A DNA stretch of 46,887 nt from positions 1 through 46,887 of the forward strand of contig QYAI01000180.1 in NCBI GenBank assembly GCA_003988855.1, in the 5' to 3' direction. How positions within the stretch are numbered: position 1 is the first letter of the stretch; each line of letters opens with the position of its first letter. A program made the position numbers and the translations under genes. The notes below the pieces were generated by a model that saw only the letters and a list, made by a program, of their open reading frames with translations, had not been told where the DNA came from and made no database searches. This stretch comes from Arachnopeziza araneosa (taxonomy: Eukaryota; Ascomycota; Leotiomycetes; Helotiales; Arachnopezizaceae). This document shows positions 8,937 through 19,495 of the stretch, one piece after another.

Positions 8937-11021
8937 CTAACCAGACTCTTGAAACGACCAATCCCAGTCGTCCAGAAGACTGTAGTCGACTGCTGATGTC
9001 CAATCTACACCAAAACCAGGCCAAGCCTGAGCATCCTCAAACCCAGCACAGTTTGAGAGCTCGTATTCCGGAATCCCAAAGCCAGAAGTGTCAATATTTT
9101 GGTCCAGTTGGAGAGAAGCTTGTGTCTCAGCCCTCCCGTGTCGTAGCTGCGAAGGCTGCGCATGATCGGAACCGCCTATAATACGCCTTCGAATCTGAAT
9201 CTTCCGAAAGTATGGCACAGCGACTTGGAATGTCTTCTCAGTTCCGGCAGAATCGTATCGCAAGCTAACGAGATCCTCGAGAAGCTCAGATACTTGCGCA
9301 GCAACGGTGTGGGACATATCTTCCGCCGTACGCTTCATCACCTCGATCAAACTGTAGATCATCTGCCAGTCCTGCTCCGCTTGTGCCAGGTCGCGAGCGG
9401 TGAGACTGCCACCAAGGAGATGGATTATGATGATCAAAGCAGCTGTCAGGACCTGGAAGTCTATCATGTTGCACAGCCGAACCACTGGCCGATCAACATC
9501 CCGCATGATTTCATAGAAGCGTATCATTTCCCTCGAGGACCCGAGAACTGCAATATTGCTGAATTGGTGCATAGAATTTGTAATGGACTTCAGAAAAAAT
9601 GGAATGTGTACAAGGTTGCGCAGGTTGTGGTACAAGGATTTAATCGCGAACATCTCATAGATGGCGGTAAGCGCCATGTTGGAGTCGGGTACAGTATCCC
9701 ACCAAATCCGGGGCATGATGGTTCTACACTCTTCCAGCTCCTGGTCAATTCGCAGAGTTTCAGAGTACAGTGTGCTCGCCAGGTCCTGCGCATTGCGGTT
9801 TATGATTTTCGCTCCGACTAACCCTAGCTTCAAGAGAAACAAGAGCCTCGGTGGTACGGTGAAAGGAGGGTCGACGTCGGTCTCCAGTTTGAACGGCAGT
9901 TCAGATATCATGTCGGGAAGGCCTAATATAACAGACAAGCTCTTGTCAGTCAGCCAAATCTGGGTCCATACGCCTCGCTTACGCATATCGATCTGCTGAT
10001 CCGATGAGCGCTGATGGTGAGGCTCAAGAAGTTGCGCTAGTGAAGCAGCGCGACGAAAGACCATCCATGCTTTTCGAGGTAGCCCAGCGTGGAGATAGAA
10101 GGTCACCAGCGAAAGTAAACATCCTAAACCATCAACCGAGCCCACTATGCCTTCATCTGGAGCAAGGAACGCCTCTGCACAATCCATGTAATGTCTCCCT
10201 AAGGTTTTCAAAGGAAAGTTTAGGTCCAGAGAGCTAACCTGGACATCGCGAGGAAGCTGCTGAATACAAGTAGCTAGGCAAATCATCACTTGAGTAAAGC
10301 GAGTAGCATCTGCCAAGTTAAAGGTTTCGACAATGTATCCACTGAGCCCTTCAATATCAAAGCGGTTGGAAACTATAGTTTGAAGCTCAGTAAAACTCTT
10401 CAGCAAGCAGATCGGAAGGTAGCTGTGTTGCAAAAGCAGGCTCAGAAGCTGAGTACTGGGGACCAGAAGTTTACATTCTACAAATATCCGAGCGTATTTC
10501 CTTTCTAAATTGTTCGAGCCTCCACTTGAGTATCGAGATGCGGCGCGATGCGTGCCAGCGACTTCCTGCGAGCACAAGATCTCGTTATCGAGCAAAGCGA
10601 AGAGCGGTGCATTGTCTGTGGCTCCACCAAGGTCCTCGAATGGCGATGCATCCCGTCCATGAGGCCATAAAGGTGTAGCAATATTGTCGTCCGAGTTAGA
10701 TCGAAATTGCATATCGAGGTCGGTGAGGATATCAGGCGCATTTATGCCAGCATCGGCTAAGCGCTGGGTAACATTACTGATCGTGTTTTCGAGCTCATTT
10801 ATTCGCTGCCTCATTCTTTTTCTCCTCGGATAGGGAGATAGTGGCGTATTGCCATACGCTTGTGCTACGCATATGGCTTCTCGGGCGGAACATCCAGCAC
10901 ATTTCTCAGCCGCTGGTTGCCAGACACAGCGGATTTTGCGTTTCCGACACACCAGGCAGCTGTGAGTGCCTTTGCGCATCTTTTTCGGCGCATGATCCCC
11001 GGAAATACTAGAGCTCGACAT
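8937..11021 (-). CDS. Zn(2)-Cys(6) fungal transcription factor
   Basis: Single-exon protein of 694 residues starting at ATG 11021. The zinc cluster is Cys22-x2-Cys25-x6-Cys32-x8-Cys41-x2-Cys44-x6-Cys51, with the basic patch CRKRKIRC between the first cysteines. A linker (PYPRRKRMRQRINELENTI) leads into a heptad-like dimerisation helix at about 70-95. The central 500 residues match the helical fungal 'middle homology region' pattern (for example YMDCAEAFLAP, LGCLLSLVTFYLHAGLPRKAW, WTQIWLTDKSLSVILGLP). The C-terminus is Asp/Trp-rich (YSLLDDWDWSFQ), a plausible activation tail. It is divergent from a decayed MFS transporter across 440 bp that contains a repeated CGG-bearing motif, so it may have controlled that transporter and itself (inference). 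The frame is intact. Confidence 0.93.
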   Translation of the reverse strand: MSSSSISGDHAPKKMRKGTHSCLVCRKRKIRCVWQPAAEKCAGCSAREAICVAQAYGNTPLSPYPRRKRMRQRINELENTISNVTQRLADAGINAPDILTDLDMQFRSNSDDNIATPLWPHGRDASPFEDLGGATDNAPLFALLDNEILCSQEVAGTHRAASRYSSGGSNNLERKYARIFVECKLLVPSTQLLSLLLQHSYLPICLLKSFTELQTIVSNRFDIEGLSGYIVETFNLADATRFTQVMICLATCIQQLPRDVQVSSLDLNFPLKTLGRHYMDCAEAFLAPDEGIVGSVDGLGCLLSLVTFYLHAGLPRKAWMVFRRAASLAQLLEPHHQRSSDQQIDMRKRGVWTQIWLTDKSLSVILGLPDMISELPFKLETDVDPPFTVPPRLLFLLKLGLVGAKIINRNAQDLASTLYSETLRIDQELEECRTIMPRIWWDTVPDSNMALTAIYEMFAIKSLYHNLRNLVHIPFFLKSITNSMHQFSNIAVLGSSREMIRFYEIMRDVDRPVVRLCNMIDFQVLTAALIIIIHLLGGSLTARDLAQAEQDWQMIYSLIEVMKRTAEDMSHTVAAQVSELLEDLVSLRYDSAGTEKTFQVAVPYFRKIQIRRRIIGGSDHAQPSQLRHGRAETQASLQLDQNIDTSGFGIPEYELSNCAGFEDAQAWPGFGVDWTSAVDYSLLDDWDWSFQESG

Positions 11022-11103
11022 TGTGATTTGAATTATGGTTGTTCAGGACGAAGATTTTGGCCCGCTGCTTGTGTGTGTGATGACTTTTATTCTAATGGCC
11101 TTT

Positions 11104-11118
11104 TCGGACCAGAATTTT
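11104..11118 (+). promoter_or_regulatory. 15-bp motif TCGGACCAGAATTTT, copy 1
   Basis: Exact match to copy 2 at 11204. Here it continues GATCCGG, so a CGG at 11105-11107 faces a CCG at 11122-11124 with 14 bp between, an inverted CGG pair as bound by many Zn2Cys6 dimers. Binding is inferred, not shown. Confidence 0.55.
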
Positions 11119-11203
11119 GATCCGGTCTTTGTAAGATCAACATCGGGATACTTAAGCGAGAAATCCCCCTATCATAAGCGTGCCGGATAATTTAAATCAT
11201 CCC

Positions 11204-11218
11204 TCGGACCAGAATTTT
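11204..11218 (+). promoter_or_regulatory. 15-bp motif TCGGACCAGAATTTT, copy 2
   Basis: Identical to copy 1, exactly 100 bp downstream. This copy continues AATGCGCG and so lacks the facing CCG. Two perfect 15-bp copies in a 440-bp intergenic region are unlikely by chance and suggest an operator or a recent local duplication. Confidence 0.55.
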
Positions 11219-11461
11219 AATGCGCGACTTAGGCAATGTCAACAACACGTATTTGTAAGATGAATAACTACTGAGCCAAAACTAGTAGGTTATTTTGTTA
11301 ATTCATTACCTAGGTACTCAGTTTATATAAGTTGAGCTGGATCTTCTCCATCGCTTTCAGCTCGCAAAGTGTATGGGTTTAGCGGTTATTTCCAACGACA
11401 CACCTTTTCTTTACATTGAATAATTCTTAGCTATAAATCTCTTTCAAAGCAAATTATCAAC

Positions 11462-12935
11462 ATGTCGTCCTTACTTCAGAGTGCTACGGACACAAGAGCT
11501 GGTAACGTCGAAGCGTTGGCCGCACAGCGCAATGATGAGTTTAAACCCAAAGAACCCAGTGTCGTTCAAGATACCGAATTTCCCCATGGCCTACGACTCA
11601 TCGCCATCGTCACCGCTCTCATCTTATCTGTTTTCTTCGTAGCCCTTGACCGCACTATTCTTGCCACAGCCATCCCCAAAATTACTGACGAATTCCACTC
11701 TCTGGACGAAGTAGGCTGGTACGGATCCTCTTTCTTCCTCACACTCGCCGCGTTTCAGAGCACATGGGGAAAGGGATTCAAATATTTCCAACTGAACTAG
11801 ACCTTTATCCTCGCTATTTTCATCTTCGAACTCGGGAGCTTGATCTCCGGCATTGCGCAGAACAGCACAACTCTTATCGCCGGGAGAGCTGTTGCCGATG
11901 TGGGCGGTGCAGGTGTCTTGACTGGAGCGTATGTACTCATTGCGTTGAGCGCACCGCCTCAACGCAGACCGATATACACAGGCTTCATAGGTGCTACCTT
12001 TGGTATTGCAAGCGTTGCTGGACCCCTACTTGGAGGCGTCTTTACGCAGAACGTAAGCTGGAGATGGATTTTTTTTATAAATCTCCCAATCGGCGGTGTC
12101 ATCGGTACACTGGTAGGCTGCGGCCTCCTCCTCATTCTTTTTGCTCTCACCGAGTACTTCTCAGGCGAGCGCGCTCTTCTCCAAGGCCGCCTCATGAAAT
12201 AGAGAGCCATACGCGTAGCGATAGCATACGTTATGTTTATTGGGGGAACGTTTTTCGTGCTGGTCTACTATCTCCCTATTTACTTTCAGTCCATCAAAGG
12301 CGCATCGCCTCTTAATTCAGGAATCAGGAATCTTGCCATCGTTCTATCAGTCTCGCTATTCACGATCGTGTCAGGTGCACTAATCACGGTGACCGGTCGC
12401 TACAAGCCTCTGTACTTGATGGCCTCAATCTTTGCAACGGTCGGGGCGGGTTTGATTTATACGCTAGGAATAGGAGCTCAACCCTCGCACTGGATTGGAT
12501 ATCAGATCCTGGCGGGTATTGGGCTAGGTCTCGGTTTCCAAATCTCCATTGTCGTTGCGCAAGCATCTGTTCCCGCAGCAGATCTCTCATCTTCAATATC
12601 TATCATTTTGTGTAATTGAGATTTTGTGGCACACAATTTAGATTGAACTAACATTTACTGCAGTCTTCCAAACCATCAGTGGCGCTGTGTTTGTCTCGGC
12701 TGCACAATCCGCATTCGCCAACCGTCTTCTCTCATCTCTGCCACAGAACGCTCCATCGGTGGATCCACATAAGGTCTTACAGACAGGAGCGACAGACAAC
12801 TGGAACACCTTTCCCAGCGCTGCTTTCCCTGATATTTTGCAGAGCTACCTTAACGGGCTGCGCGTAGTCTTTATCCTCACGATTGTCCTTTTCAATTGCT
12901 TGTCGAGATTATGCGGGCCCTTAGAGTGCATGTAA
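11462..12935 (+). pseudogene. DHA2-family MFS drug:H+ antiporter, decayed
   Basis: One frame runs from ATG 11462 through the family motifs in order: ALDRTILATAIPKITDEF (TM1, DHA2 motif), GWYGSSFFLTLAAFQSTWGK, FELGSLISGIAQNSTTLI, GGAGVLTGAYV, GASVAGPLLGG-like IASVAGPLLGGVFT, and SWRWIFFINLPIGG. It is broken by TAG at 11798-11800 (after KYFQLN) and by TAG at 12200-12202 (after GRLMK, where relatives usually have Gln). Between NLPIGGV and IGTLVG about 50 residues expected in the family seem to be missing. A correct 52-nt intron (12612-12663) joins ISIIL to FFQTISG, showing that the gene was once spliced normally. The C-terminus ends early (SRLCGPLECM). Both stops fit a C-to-T or G-to-A change. 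Sequencing error cannot be excluded for a single stop, but several lesions argue for a pseudogene. Confidence 0.82.
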
Positions 12936-13255
12936 ATTGTGAGTACTTCTTATCTTCTAAAGCACTTAATTCTGCCTCAATTATATAGATGTATAAATAA
13001 AGATCATTTATTTTTCTTATCGACTTACTGGCTATTTTACACATTTGATTGTTGACTGAGCTTGAACGTTTTGAAAAAATATAGTACACAATGATGCCCC
13101 TCGATTGTGATTGTTGATATTCAGACATTACAATACAGTCAGTCAACAGTACACAACACACAACAGGTACAACATGGACTATAACCATATTATCCAATCA
13201 TTAATTATGCCCCTCACCCAACGCCACGCTCAATGCAAAATAAAAACAGAATAAA
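12936..13255. other. Convergent spacer between MFS relic and WDR59 gene
   Basis: AT-rich (TATAAATAAAG near 12990-13000), consistent with 3' processing signals of genes converging from both sides. No coding region is supported. Confidence 0.4.
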
Positions 13256-16200
13256 TCAAAAGGTCTCCTCATTTCTCAAGCTGCTCGGCCTCTTTTTCAT
13301 TGCAGCGCCCATTCCCCAGTCCCTCCCGAGTCTTTTAGTCAACGTCGAGTAGCCCTTACCCAATCCTGCCGCTGCTGCGGCCTCAAGTGTCTCCCACCCC
13401 TCTTTATTATTTTCAAACCCGTCCCAGCCATCCATTCTCGGGGAAGCTTTACCATTGTGCTTCATCTCAAGCAATCGCATTCTTTCAATCTCGCCCATCA
13501 TGACATCCCAGCTCTCTACTACGCCAGCACTGGCATTGACACCACAGTCACAATCACAACCGCCAGGACAATCAGTAGAACCATCGGCTTGGTAATCTTC
13601 TAGACAACTATTGTGGGATGCACAGCCACAGGATAGACATGGCGAAAATTTGGCCGTGATTGGTTCCAGACAGATTGTACAGCGAAGTTGACGTTGAATA
13701 TACTTGCAGCGTTCACATCGACCAATTGCTCCGCCCGCAGTATTATTCGGAATGGGCTCTAACCGAGACTCATGTTTAAGACAGTAGCCTGTTATATCAA
13801 GGCCTTGTTCCCCAAGTTGAATTGTCGGAGTCAGACTGTCTTTCTTTCCTAGAACGATTGGAGTTGGGGGTGAGGCCGGGCGGCTATTGGAATGTGTATC
13901 GTTTGAGATAAGAGACGCTGCAAATGATTTATTGTCTGGAATGTCGATCTCGTGAAAGTAGTCTTTCAGCCCATTGAATTTGAGTACTTCTAATCGTGCC
14001 AGTGGATGACCCCAGAGATAAAGGAGCTCGGCGTACTGTCTTCGGTAGCTAATATAAAGTGAACTGTGGTTGATGTCCATCAATGGCGTGCTCATACAGC
14101 CTTCATCATCAAAGGCATTCTGGTTAACCATGTTTACGCTGATCCCTGTGCACACTATCGGTTCCCAATCATCCTTGGTACTCTCGTCGTCAGAGAGAGA
14201 AGATCTAGCAGGGTCCTCATGTTCTCTAACACTACCCAAAACTGTGGTATTTCCCCAGGTGATACTTGGAGCCAGAGAGTTGATCATATAATTGACGTTC
14301 TCCACCGGACTTGGACGCTTCCGATTTGGCGGGGGATTTGGTGGAGAGGATGAAGCTACAATCGAAAAAGGCCTGCCAAAGCTAGCAGCAAAGCTAGAAG
14401 CCAGACCCGCAGAGTTTGCCCGTTTGATGCTGCGCCTATCCTCTGGTGAGGTGGATAAGATCTGAGAATGTAAATTAAGTTTTTCTAAACTCGCTCGATT
14501 GGATTTGAGTGGAGGTGTCTCCCCGCAAGAATAAGACGTCGAAGCAGGATCGCTTCCCCAATTGCCTGATGATGAGCCTACAGAGCCATACAATCCTGAG
14601 GGTGTTTGAGCCAATTTTGGCGTCGACATGGTGGAATTGATAGCTCTGCTGCTCCATTCAGCTGCATCTGCTGGGAAATAATCCAAGGAGAACGCGGGTG
14701 TCTTCATCGGAAGCGGGGTTTGGGGTTGTGTCATTGTCGGATCCGCACGAGCATTAGCATCATCAACAACCGGTTCGCTAAAAACACAGGAGAGCATAGC
14801 AAGCATCTGAACATCCCCTTGAGATTCAAAATAGGAGAACAAGTCATGGATGAGAAGAGAAGCAAGCGGGTTGGCTCCCCACTTGACTCGACCAGATAAG
14901 TTCCCTGGGGAGTCATTTCGTTCAAACGAGATATCGATCCCACTGTCAGAACCGCTATTCCTACGATTTCTCTTGACTGCCTCTTTAGCAATCACAAGAA
15001 TCGGTTCTCGGCGGCTGGCTTGGTTAAGAACCTCAAGTGGAACGTCGTTATGTAAGAGCATGGCTGCATATCTCCATACATCAGCAATCTCATGCTCACA
15101 ATGGGTTTCGGCTACAATAGCATTGTGCTCGCAAACATCAGGGCCATGTCCAAATATAGCATAATCATTGGCAAGGGCGGGTTTACTTGGAAGAAGATCC
15201 CAGACAGGATGTATGGAGAGGAGATTCTTTGGCCGTGATGTACGCCCTTTCCCCACTCCTGTCCCAGTCCCAGTACCTGTGCCCGTGCCAGTGCCAGCAC
15301 CACTCGACCTCTGAGAGTTCGCTGTAGGAGAACCTCTCCAAGGTCGGTGTCGACCACGACGGAAGAAATCCTGAATTGGAAAGCGAGCTGGGTATATCGA
15401 ATCCGAGTCACTAGAATCCGAAATATCCGATTCATCTGACCCTTCCGATTCAGTTCTGGCATCTGATATTATTGATACAGTCTTGGCTTTTGGGACGGGA
15501 GAGCTATTGCTCTTGAGCCTGCCAAATGTTTCAAAATTAGGTTCTCCTCGAGACCTCCCGTTATTTCTTCCAACTATAGTCTCGAGTAAAGATTTTACTT
15601 TATCTTCTTTAGGTGGGAAGAAGCAGGCAAGTCTGCCATCTTTGGAAAATCTCGCCCCACACATTCTTGGCATGGGAACGTTGGCGTTGAACTTGCTGGA
15701 GGGTAACATACCAGTGGCACTTGAATCAAGTTCTTGGGACATCATTGCGGAAGCGCCAGCAGGAATATCAGCTTCATCATCACTAGAGCTCTCATCTGCA
15801 AGATTAAGATCATCATCCAGATCTTGGACGTCCTTGAAAAATGTAGTGCTCTTCTCAAGGTCAACCTCTCCCAAGAGGTAGCAAAGAATGGCTTCTAGAC
15901 ATCCCTGCTTGCGGGAAACAAAACCATCCGCTATCTGTCGAAGCTCACGGCTTAAGCGGCGGTGCATTTCATCGGGAATGAGCGAGGTTTTCGCCAATGA
16001 GAAGCTTGGCGCCTTGCTCTCCGGATATTGATTTGGGAACGACATGGTAACTTTGATGTAGATAGAATCACCATCTACACCCCATGGACCGTTCATGGAA
16101 GTCACTACGGTACGCTTGTCCATGTTCACATCATCAAATGTAATCTTGGGAAGCTGCTCGTGAATACGTATGATTTCATCGTGTAGAGTTTCCGGAGCAT

Positions 16201-17714
16201 CCCATTCTGCTTCAAAGTCTGGATTCAATAAGGAAAAACGGCGAGAGCCTGGCCGTTTCATAGCCGTCCCATTTTCAGGTTTGTTAAACTTGATGCCGCT
16301 CATCCAGCCAATCTGCTTCTGATTCTTATCCTCTTCTCTCGATGACTTGTCATTTCCTTTCATGCCCGAGGCTTTTAGAAACATCTGTGTTGGGCTTTGC
16401 TTTTGAAAGCTCGACATCCTCAAGCCGCCGCTCAGTGCAACTTTAAGACCAGAGCTTCCTGGACGAGGCCCTGTGATAGTTGATGGTCTCTTGTCTGTAG
16501 AAGGATTGTCGACCGTGCGAAAGGTCTTATACGTGGCACCTTTTCGTGTCACCTTAAGCATCTTGCGAACCCGAGTCCCTTTCACATAGTCGACCTCTGC
16601 AAGGAGACTGGGATCTACCTGTTGAAGACGTAATTGGTGGTCATCACCCCAAGAAACAAGTTGGAATTCTCGATTATCAACACTGTCAACACCATCATCT
16701 GTGGTTCCACCTCTACTTCTCCAGAGGAATTCTTTTACTCTATATTCTCCATGCGCTGGAAAAGTTGCAACGGGTGAAGCGAAACCATCCTTCTCCGCAT
16801 CGTCAGCCAATCTCTGGTCATAAAGATGCAAAGTTCCTGGAGCATCCTGGGGCATGGCTAGCAATCCTCGACCAAATGGCGTGTGACGAGCCCGCCAAAC
16901 AGGAAAGTCAGTCCTGATTATTCGTTCTGGTGCATCTAAATTATTGTTGTAGTCCCAAAACTTTATGCTCTTATCCAACGAGCAAGTGATCACGCTAGAT
17001 GCTCGAGTCCGATTCCAATCAACTCCATAAATCTTGGATTCGTGTGCATTGATGGATCTGAGTGGTGCAGCTCCTTTGCGGTCATCCCAGATTCTCAACC
17101 ATCTATCATGAGAGGAAGCGAGAATGTGTGAGTCCTGTCGGTTATACTTGACTTGCGTCGCTCCAGCAAACCAATCACAAAATGTAAGGACAGGCTGCCT
17201 AGGTCGACGTAAATCCCAGCAGTGTACGTATCCATCCACGGCGCATGTTGAGAGCATGTCAGGGTGGTGCGCAGAGAAGTTGATATCCGTGATAGCTCGG
17301 GTATGCCCATGAAGAGTGTGTTCAATCACACTTTTGTGATAATCCTCGTTCAAATTCAAGTTCCAGACCAATGCCTTCTGGTTTGCAGTACTGACAACCC
17401 AGTAGTCCCGCACAGGAAAAGGGGACCATTGAACATCCGCAACAAGCCAGTTAAGCTTGTTTGATACATGTCGAGGAGGGTTGAGTGGAGAGTCTAGGTC
17501 GATAATATCCAGACCTTCCTTTCTGTAGACAAATATTAGCCACGCCCCAACCTGTGCCTTGAGGTGCTTACGATGCAAGTGCAACATCTCTCCCTGATGG
17601 AGAGATGCTCGCAGACCCAACCTCACGCTGGACGTGAATTGACACATCTGCCTCGAAAGTCGAACTGTCAAAAGCGGACTTGATGACCTTTCCTTTCCTC
17701 GACTCGTCCATCAT
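13256..17714 (-). CDS. MTC5: WDR59/Mtc5 (Sea3)-type subunit of the SEACAT/GATOR2 complex
   Basis: Two exons: 17714-17572 and 17522-13256, with a 49-nt intron (donor GTAAGC, acceptor CTACAG). Exon 1 encodes MMDESRKGKVIKSAFDSS and SASISPSGRDVALAS, which lead in frame into KEGLDIIDLDSP, the expected first beta-propeller strand. Reading through the intron instead gives an unrelated N-terminus. The product is 1469 residues: WD40 propeller at about 40-360 (DVQWSP, STANQKALVWNL, STCAVDGYVHCWDLR, ITCSLDKSIKFWD), RWD domain at about 492-600, a Gly-Thr dipeptide run near 780-790, and a C-terminal RING-like zinc domain at about 1310-1375 (CERCKYI, CTICLEPI, SPCLSCGCASH, CPGGCDCDC). SEACAT/GATOR2 acts at the vacuole/lysosome upstream of TORC1 in amino-acid signalling. 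The WD40+RWD+RING order is diagnostic of Sea3/WDR59. It is divergent from UBC13. Confidence 0.9.
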
Positions 17715-18294
17715 AATGAAGTGAAAGCTCGCGCATTGTCTGCTCTACGAGGACTGGTCCGCTTCTCGCGCGCTGATCATCTGCAAGTTGCTGTATTGCA
17801 TAGCATGATTAATGCTTCAGATAATCGACTCTGAATGTTGCTCTCTCCAGCAAATATAGGTGAGATATAGAACATGAAAGAGCTATTGACCAAGATAATG
17901 CAGATATCTCCAGTGAGGCGTTAAAGCTCTTGTTTCCGGATGAAGTTCGGTTCGGGACTTGCCGCTGGGGAGTTTAGCCCAACCCCACGATAACAATACA
18001 GAGGGCCTTCCTTGTCAACCAACGTTGGTTTCTTCCAAAGTCAGGGGCTACAGCTTCCTTTAATACTTGAAACTTTGGAAACAGTCACGCCTTTATTTCA
18101 CCCCTATCGCGCCGCAGGAATCGCTGGGATTCAAGAATTTCCGAAGCCACCAGAGACTTCCCCTGCGACAGACAGCTCTTGTTTCGACCCCTCAGTCTCA
18201 GTTGAAGAGCACGGAATTACCCTTTCGGCCTTCTCCCAGCAAGCAGAATCATTTTTTCCCGACACAGTAGACCACGACACAGCTGGTGTCAAAT
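17715..18294. promoter_or_regulatory. Bidirectional promoter between WDR59/Mtc5 and UBC13
   Basis: 580-bp head-to-head region. It contains a perfect 14-bp palindrome, AACCAACGTTGGTT, at 18017-18030. Frames at 18012-18446 run across the UBC13 start and first intron and are not coding in that phase. The 18060-18290 part is probably UBC13 5' leader. Confidence 0.5.
18017..18030. promoter_or_regulatory. Perfect 14-bp palindrome AACCAACGTTGGTT
   Basis: The sequence equals its own reverse complement over 14 bp, with no spacer. It sits roughly midway between the WDR59/Mtc5 start (17714) and the UBC13 start (18295), where a symmetric factor site could serve both genes. Its function is unproven. Confidence 0.4.
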
Positions 18295-18912
18295 ATGACG
18301 GCACCTTTACCCAAACGTATTATCAAGGAGACGGAGAGGTTGATGGCAGAGCCGTGGGTAGCCTTGATGTCTCTCTCTACTTTATGCTGATAGTTGTGCT
18401 TTCAGAGTTCCTGGTATCAGCGCGGTTCCACACGAAGACAACTTAAGATATTTCGATGTTACGATACATGGCCCGAAAGAATCTCCATATGAGGGTAAGG
18501 AAAAGCCTTGCAAACGGCGCTGTTCGTGCGCTGACTTGGCCACAGGTGGTATCTTTAAGCTTGAACTATTTCTGCCTGACGACTATCCTATGACTCCTCC
18601 TAAAATCCGATTTCTCACTAAGATTTACCACCCAAATATTGATAAGCTTGGCCGTATTTGTCTAGATGTCCTCAAGAGTAAGATATATAACCTCAAATCC
18701 GGTAATTTGTTTCTTAGGCTAACTACCCCCGTGCAGGTAACTGGTCCCCAGCCCTCCAGATCCGTACAATCCTCCTCTCTATCCAAGCTTTACTTGGCGC
18801 TCCGAACCCAGATGATCCGCTGGCACCCGATGTGGCTAAGAAGTGGAAGGAAGACGAGCCGGCTGCGATCGCGATGGCCAAAGAGTGGACAAGAACGCAC
18901 GCGATGACATGA
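18295..18912 (+). CDS. UBC13: Ubiquitin-conjugating enzyme E2, Ubc13 type
   Basis: Four exons: 18295-18353, 18406-18494, 18546-18677 and 18737-18912, with introns of 52, 51 and 59 nt. All joins are phase-consistent and give 151 residues, the usual Ubc13 size. The E2 core is complete: start MTAPLPKRIIKETERLM, HGPKESPYEGG, the HPN motif at 78-80, catalytic Cys88 in GRICLDVLK, and NWSPALQIRTILLSIQ. Asp89 follows the catalytic cysteine, typical of the Ubc13/UBE2N group, which with a Uev partner (Mms2) builds Lys63-linked chains for DNA-damage tolerance (PCNA polyubiquitination). The third intron has a nearer AG, but only the acceptor ending GTGCAG restores the conserved LKxNWSPAL phrase. Confidence 0.95.
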
Positions 18913-19495
18913 TGGCAAGATCTTGGGCTTATGATTCACAATTTGCACGCTTGAGGATAGAGGCGTTTATGCAACAATGAGATGCGGTCATAATGCTTAG
19001 CTTTAGAGAGGGCGACTCGGTGCTCGACCCGTGCGATATGGCTGCTCTACAGGAGGCGTTAGGTGAACTTCATTGCTTTAGAGATCGTCGGCAACGCCTT
19101 TTAAGCATAGTTCGATCAGGATTCATTATCATCTTTCTAAGTGGCATGATCAGCATCGACGTTGCTTTGATCTTGCATGGTCTTCATCTCTCCTACAGCG
19201 CCGTGAGCCCTCCTAGCCCCTCCTTCCCTAGATGTTACTCTAGTCACGTGCTACTAGTCACGTGCTATAATTTATTTCTCGATCATTTATGTTTGAATTC
19301 AATGTGACAGGCCACAAATTTAATTCTCAACCAAGTTCCACGTAAGTTAATCGGGTAGTATATGTAAAAAGTACTGCCTAGGTTCTCGTACAATTGAATT
19401 ATGACCATTTGCTATCTACTATAACCAAGAAATCGCACCTAGATTAGTACATTTGTCTAGTCATTGGTGGTCTATTATATCCAAACCCCTAAAAA
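18913..19495. other. Intergenic 3' of UBC13, with tandem CACGTG repeat
   Basis: No gene is supported; the frame at 18993-19307 lacks a recognisable domain. It contains the perfect tandem duplication entered separately at 19240-19267. The 19290-19500 part is AT-rich. Confidence 0.35.
19240..19267 (+). repeat. Tandem duplication of CTAGTCACGTGCTA
   Basis: Two perfect head-to-tail copies of a 14-bp unit (19240-19253 and 19254-19267), each containing the palindromic E-box CACGTG, the consensus of Cbf1-type bHLH factors. It could be a regulatory pair or a small replication-slippage duplication. Confidence 0.7.

Larger units (their letters stand above)
11022..11461. promoter_or_regulatory. Divergent promoter of the Zn2Cys6 factor and MFS relic
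   Basis: 440-bp head-to-head spacer. It holds two identical copies of a 15-bp CGG-containing motif (entered separately), an additional GCCGGAT at 11182-11188 and GATCCGG at 11119-11125, and a TATATAA element at 11324-11330 about 130 bp ahead of the MFS start codon. CGG half-sites are the usual targets of Zn2Cys6 dimers, so this is a plausible autoregulated, shared control region. Confidence 0.6.

Noticed and set aside
11764..12315. 183-residue ORF with many Arg/Cys/His over the MFS region
   Set aside because: It is the +1 shadow frame of the transporter sequence; the hydrophobic MFS motifs are in the other frame.
18012..18446. 144-residue plus-strand ORF overlapping the UBC13 start
   Set aside because: It is in a different frame from exon 1 of UBC13, runs through the first intron, and has no domain. 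It is a shadow of the leader and exon.
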